Under the pieces are notes generated by a model that saw nothing but the letters and a program-made list of their open reading frames with translations, was not told where the DNA came from and searched no databases. 64,000 nucleotides of DNA from Sva-07 sp963698435 (GTDB lineage Bacteria > Actinomycetota > Acidimicrobiia > Acidimicrobiales > Ilumatobacteraceae). Made by a program: the position numbers and the translations under genes. Location of the stretch: positions 62,001 through 126,000 of the forward strand of contig CAVOQV010000005.1 of NCBI GenBank assembly GCA_963698435.1, read 5' to 3'. This document shows, piece by piece, positions 60,998 to 64,000 of this stretch; within the stretch, counting starts at the first letter, position 1; each line of letters starts with the position of its first letter.

Positions 60998-61933
60998 TCA
61001 CCCCCGGAGCTGACCTCGTTGCCGGGTGACCGATCCAGCTCGGCGGCCGACGAGCGTGAGACCGATCACGACAGCCGCCACGCCGAGCCATCCCGTCCAC
61101 GGGATCGACTCGTCGAGGACGACAGCAGCGAGAAGGGTGGCGGTGAGTGGCTCGGCCAGGACCAGCGTCACCGCGGTCGCCGAGGGCAGGCGCCGCAGCC
61201 CGAAGCCGAAGAGCACGTACGCGAGGCCCGTGGCCACGACGCCGAGGTAGAGGGCCATCGCGACCCCCTCCGGTGTGCTCAGCCAGTTCGACGGCTCTCG
61301 CGCGGACGACGCGAGCACGACCACGACGCCGATCGTGAACGGGATCGCCAGCGCTGCCGTGGAGGAGAGGCCGCGTTCCATCGTCGCCTTCGACGTGACC
61401 GAATAGGTGGCGTATCCCGAACCGGCCGCGAGCGCAGCGGCGACACCGAGCAGGTCGACACCGGTCTCACCCGAGTCGACCGCGGCGATCAGCACCGTCA
61501 CACCGATGACGGTGACGACCGTGCCGCGAAGCCACGCCCGAGTGGGCCTGACTCCTCGGAACGTCCAGTCGAGACCGGCAGCGAAGAACGGACCGCTGGC
61601 GATCGCGGCGACGGTGCCGACGGCAACGCCGGCGCGGTCGACGGCCACGAAGAACAGCGGCGTGTAGACGGCGACGCCGAGGCCACCGACGACGAGCAAC
61701 GAGCGCACCGATCGGATCTCGGCCGCCGACGGCAACGGCTCGCGATGTCGGTTCGCGAGCACCACGATCCACAGAACCACCGAGCCGATCGTGATGCGGG
61801 CCGCCCCGACGGACAGCGAACTCGCCGAGTCGGGCCCGAGCTCACGTGCGGTGCCGCTCGTCCCGAACAACACCGCAGCCAGAACCACCGCAGCCGCCGA
61901 CGAACCGACCACGGGTGATGCAGGTCGCGACAT
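60998..61933 (-). CDS. EamA/DMT-superfamily transporter
   Basis: Drug/metabolite transporter with ten predicted helices in two EamA repeats; 311 residues from ATG 61933. It starts with VVLAAVLFGTSGTARELGP and the second half ends in LRRLPSATAVTLVLAEPLTATLLAAVVL, the typical EamA segment before the last helices. Substrate unknown. The start is four bases after the acyl-CoA dehydrogenase stop, so the two are cotranscribed; an upstream Met would overlap that gene. Confidence 0.9.
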   Translation of the reverse strand: MSRPASPVVGSSAAAVVLAAVLFGTSGTARELGPDSASSLSVGAARITIGSVVLWIVVLANRHREPLPSAAEIRSVRSLLVVGGLGVAVYTPLFFVAVDRAGVAVGTVAAIASGPFFAAGLDWTFRGVRPTRAWLRGTVVTVIGVTVLIAAVDSGETGVDLLGVAAALAAGSGYATYSVTSKATMERGLSSTAALAIPFTIGVVVVLASSAREPSNWLSTPEGVAMALYLGVVATGLAYVLFGFGLRRLPSATAVTLVLAEPLTATLLAAVVLDESIPWTGWLGVAAVVIGLTLVGRRAGSVTRQRGQLRG

Positions 61934-61937
61934 GTGG

Positions 61938-63032
61938 TCAGTGTCTCGGGGCTGCGGTGACCACGTTTCGCAGCGTGGCGGCTCGGCCATCGGCCGTCTG
62001 GGCCTGGATCACGTAGAAGTCCGCCTCACGGGCCAACCGCTGCGCGGGATGCGAGAGATCCATGCCGCGACCGCCGACCGCAGCGAGCAGCGCTGTCGTC
62101 GAGCGACGAGCAAGATCGAGGCACGCAGCGCGATGGTCGCTCGCCTCCGCGACGACATCGTCACCACGGGCCAGCGCGTCGACCAGACCGTCGTCGTCGT
62201 CCCAGCGCGCGCGGAGTTCTTCGGCCAATGCGTCCGCAGCTGCTGCGGCCACGTCATCGTGTTCATCGCCGAGGAGACGGCGCGCCCGATCGGCCACGCC
62301 GAGCACCGCCGGTTGACCGAGCGATGCATGACGTCGGTCGGCTCGTCGCCACGAGTCGGCTGGTTCGACGGCGATCACCTGATCGTCCGACACGATGCAG
62401 CCATCGAAGCGCATCGCGACGGTCGAGGTGGCGCCGAACACGGGGAGCGCGAGCGCGGTCGCCGAGACGCCCTGCGGCGATTCGCCGGGCAACAGTGCCC
62501 ACACCAACTCGCCCTCGTCGGACTCGGCGGCGACGGAGAACCGGTCGGCGAGACCCCACGACGTCGCCCACGGGGCGCGCCCGTCGAGCCTCCAACCGCC
62601 GTCGAGCCGCGTCGCCGAGATCGCCGGAGGTCCGTCGCGCCGAACGTGCGCGAATGCTGTTCCGGCGAGGGTGCGGCCCGCACACAGTTCGGCGAGGTGC
62701 GCCTCGACGAGCGCGTCGTTGGGTGACGAGCGCAGCGCTCGCACGACGCCGTGATGCTGTACCCAGACGAAGAAGGTCGCGCCACATCCCGAGCCGATGG
62801 TGGCCATGACGCGCCGAGCCGAACGTGTGTCGAGATCGAGCCCGCCGTGCGATGCGGGGCCCGCCAGTCCGAACAGCCCAGCCGCGGCGAGCGCTGCCAG
62901 GTTCCGGCCAGGGATGTGGTCGGACCGGTCGACCTCCTGGGCGGTCGGCGACAGCACGTCGTCGGCGAGTTGCCCGGCGAGAGCGATGGCATCGCTCGGG
63001 GCGGGGCTCAGCTCGGATGATGACGACGCCAC
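61938..63032 (-). CDS. Acyl-CoA dehydrogenase-family flavoprotein
   Basis: FAD enzyme of the acyl-CoA dehydrogenase fold, 364 residues if started at GTG 63032. The N-terminal helices end with RNLAALAAAGLFGLAGPASHGG, the middle beta domain has TRLDGGWRLDGRAPWATSWGLAD, and the C-terminal helices end QRLAREADFYVIQAQTADGR. The classic catalytic Glu is not obvious, so it could be a hydroxylase or nitroalkane-oxidase-like member. An in-frame TTG at 63092 would lengthen it, but that stretch is a GAGCAAC direct repeat. The substrate is unknown. It is cotranscribed with the EamA gene. Confidence 0.85.
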   Translation of the reverse strand: MASSSSELSPAPSDAIALAGQLADDVLSPTAQEVDRSDHIPGRNLAALAAAGLFGLAGPASHGGLDLDTRSARRVMATIGSGCGATFFVWVQHHGVVRALRSSPNDALVEAHLAELCAGRTLAGTAFAHVRRDGPPAISATRLDGGWRLDGRAPWATSWGLADRFSVAAESDEGELVWALLPGESPQGVSATALALPVFGATSTVAMRFDGCIVSDDQVIAVEPADSWRRADRRHASLGQPAVLGVADRARRLLGDEHDDVAAAAADALAEELRARWDDDDGLVDALARGDDVVAEASDHRAACLDLARRSTTALLAAVGGRGMDLSHPAQRLAREADFYVIQAQTADGRAATLRNVVTAAPRH

Positions 63033-63058
63033 CTCCGCAGTCTGACGGGCGAGCGACC

Positions 63059-63095
63059 GTCCGAGCAACGAGACGAGCAACCGGACGAGCAACCG
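63059..63095. repeat. Short direct repeats, three gagcaac copies
   Basis: The motif gagcaac(g/c) recurs with periods of 11-16 bases in the gap between the acyl-CoA dehydrogenase and pirin genes, within the context gacgagcaaccgg. It may be a tandem binding site or simple sequence. Confidence 0.5.
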
Positions 63096-63130
63096 GGAAT
63101 ATCATTGCGGCCGCAAGTGTTCTCACCGGC

Positions 63131-63847
63131 ATGGCATCGACTCCGACCATCGACATCCGACGGGCCCGCGAGCGGCCTCACACGAAGATCGGCTGGCTCG
63201 ACTCCAAGCACTCGTTCAGCTTCGGCCGGCACTACGACCCGACCAACACAGGCCACGGTCTCCTACTCGTCAACAACGACGACATCGTGCGCGGCGGCTC
63301 GGGGTTCGACACGCACCCGCACCGCGACATGGAGATCGTCACGTGGGTGCTCTCGGGCGAGTTGGAGCACAAGGACTCCGAACGAAATCGCGGCGTCCTC
63401 TACCCGGGACTCGCGCAGCGGATGTCGGCGGGCACGGGCATCTGGCACAGCGAGATGAACAACTCCCGCACCGACGACGTCCACTTCGTCCAGATGTGGG
63501 TGCCGCCGGACACCGAATCGATCGACCCTGGCTACGAACAGTTGGACATCAACGCGGAGCTCGACCGAGGAGGCCTGGTGCCGATCGCATCGGGCAAGGG
63601 CCACGACGCAGCGATCTCGATCCGCCAGCGTGGCGCCGTGCTGTGGGGCGGACGCCTCCGAGCCGGCGAGGCGGTGAGCGTCCCCGACGATCGCCACGTC
63701 CACGTGTTCGTTCCTCGAGGATCTGCGCAGCTCGACGGAGCGGGAGCACTGTCGACCGGCGACGCCGTCCGGCTCACCGGAGCGGGTTCAGCGACCCTCA
63801 CGGCCGGCCCCGACGGCGCCGAGGTGCTGATCTGGGCGACCGCGTGA
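63131..63847 (+). CDS. Pirin-family bicupin protein
   Basis: 238 residues, two cupin domains. The N-terminal domain has the family motif FDTHPHRDMEIVTWVLSGELEHKDS with the metal-binding His residues, and GTGIWHSEMN completes the site. Bacterial pirins can have quercetinase activity or bind metabolic enzymes; the role here is unknown. ATG 63131 is preceded by TATCAT at about 63099-63104, giving a short leader rather than the leaderless layout seen elsewhere. It is divergent from the acyl-CoA dehydrogenase gene. Confidence 0.93.
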   Translation: MASTPTIDIRRARERPHTKIGWLDSKHSFSFGRHYDPTNTGHGLLLVNNDDIVRGGSGFDTHPHRDMEIVTWVLSGELEHKDSERNRGVLYPGLAQRMSAGTGIWHSEMNNSRTDDVHFVQMWVPPDTESIDPGYEQLDINAELDRGGLVPIASGKGHDAAISIRQRGAVLWGGRLRAGEAVSVPDDRHVHVFVPRGSAQLDGAGALSTGDAVRLTGAGSATLTAGPDGAEVLIWATA

Positions 63848-63859
63848 CATCCTGAACGC

Positions 63860-64000
63860 ATGGCCATGACGGAGCCCGACCGCACCCGGTTCGAGGAGTT
63901 CTCGGCCCTGGCGCGCTCGCGGCGTACGTCGATGATCGTCGACCAGACCCGCGACGTGCCACTCGATGCAATCGCCGAACTGTGCGGGCTCGCAACGTGG
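63860..64000 (+). CDS. Nitroreductase-family protein (partial, runs off the right edge)
   Basis: Only 47 codons are visible from ATG 63860 (another ATG at 63866). The segment ALARSRRTSMIVDQTRDVPLDAIAELCGLATW fits the N-terminus of FMN-dependent nitroreductases, in which an S-R-R-(S/T) motif binds the flavin phosphate and a Val-Pro-x4-Ile helix follows. A CATCCT box lies six bases upstream. The gene is 12 bases after pirin and may be cotranscribed. The assignment rests on a short fragment. Confidence 0.6.
   Translation, partial: MAMTEPDRTRFEEFSALARSRRTSMIVDQTRDVPLDAIAELCGLATW

Noticed and set aside
63033..63092. Longer acyl-CoA dehydrogenase starting at TTG 63092
   Set aside because: The extra residues come from a simple GAGCAAC repeat and add nothing like the family N-terminus.

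Overview
The window is GC-rich, gene-dense bacterial DNA, and no stretch longer than about 220 bases lacks a gene. The gene content points to Actinomycetota: DUF3499 and DUF5719 proteins, an LpdA-type flavoprotein without the redox disulfide, the actinobacterial form of DapD, a biotin carboxylase-BCCP fusion, a coenzyme F420 gene (cofD) and a DUF222-HNH protein. The very common TAnnnT box placed 6-10 bases before a start codon also fits. An Acidimicrobiia-like lineage is my best guess, from overall gene style only. No rRNA, tRNA, CRISPR array, prophage or intact insertion sequence was seen.

Layout. 1-6160 (minus): secA, prfB, ftsE and ftsX (ftsX cut by the left edge), with comF upstream. 6230-6351: a tandem pair of hairpin repeats, then a YczE-like membrane protein. 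6998-13128 (minus): a five-gene peptide/nickel-type ABC importer. 13220-22113 (minus): ahcY, a secreted repeat protein, a Trm112-like protein, phosphomannomutase, a giant membrane protein with a 24-bp tandem repeat, a CPBP protease and DUF3499. 22216-24222: ftsH. 24284-29700 (minus): thioredoxin-like protein, DUF5719 and a giant GT2-membrane fusion. 29742-42148: a surface-glycan island on both strands, with a flippase-like protein, gmd, four GT4 glycosyltransferases, a sugar-nucleotide pyrophosphorylase, two epimerase/reductase genes including an fcl-like gene, a His-rich membrane-anchored protein and cofD. 42170-45699: mug, GNAT, methyltransferase and DUF222-HNH genes. 45730-50238 (minus): rmlACBD and an LCP-family ligase, likely making dTDP-rhamnose and attaching polymer to the wall. 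50336-55644: birA, the acyl-CoA carboxylase alpha chain, LpdA-like reductase and an M15 peptidase. 55739-64000: lysS, dapD, a stand-alone LigD polymerase domain, a GT-C-like membrane protein, EamA transporter, acyl-CoA dehydrogenase, pirin and the start of a nitroreductase-like gene.

The main theme is cell-envelope construction: cell division (FtsEX), secretion (SecA), nucleotide sugars (ManB, ManC-like, Gmd, Fcl, RmlABCD), polymer assembly (GT2, GT4, flippase, LCP) and peptidoglycan precursors or trimming (DapD, M15 peptidase). The order ahcY - Trm112 - manB - DUF3499 - DUF5719/GT2 - cofD - manC - rml - LCP - birA - acc - lpdA resembles, from memory, the Mycobacterium sahH-to-lpdA region and the Streptomyces equivalent.

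The most notable observations are these. First, three genes (secA, the manC-like gene and the fcl-like gene) each contain one apparent surplus base in a G/C tract that breaks an otherwise well-conserved frame. Second, about 25 starts show a leaderless-type promoter layout. Third, there are two small families of palindromic intergenic repeats, one with three copies (6230-6351 and 21782) and one flanking dapD (57292 and 58287).
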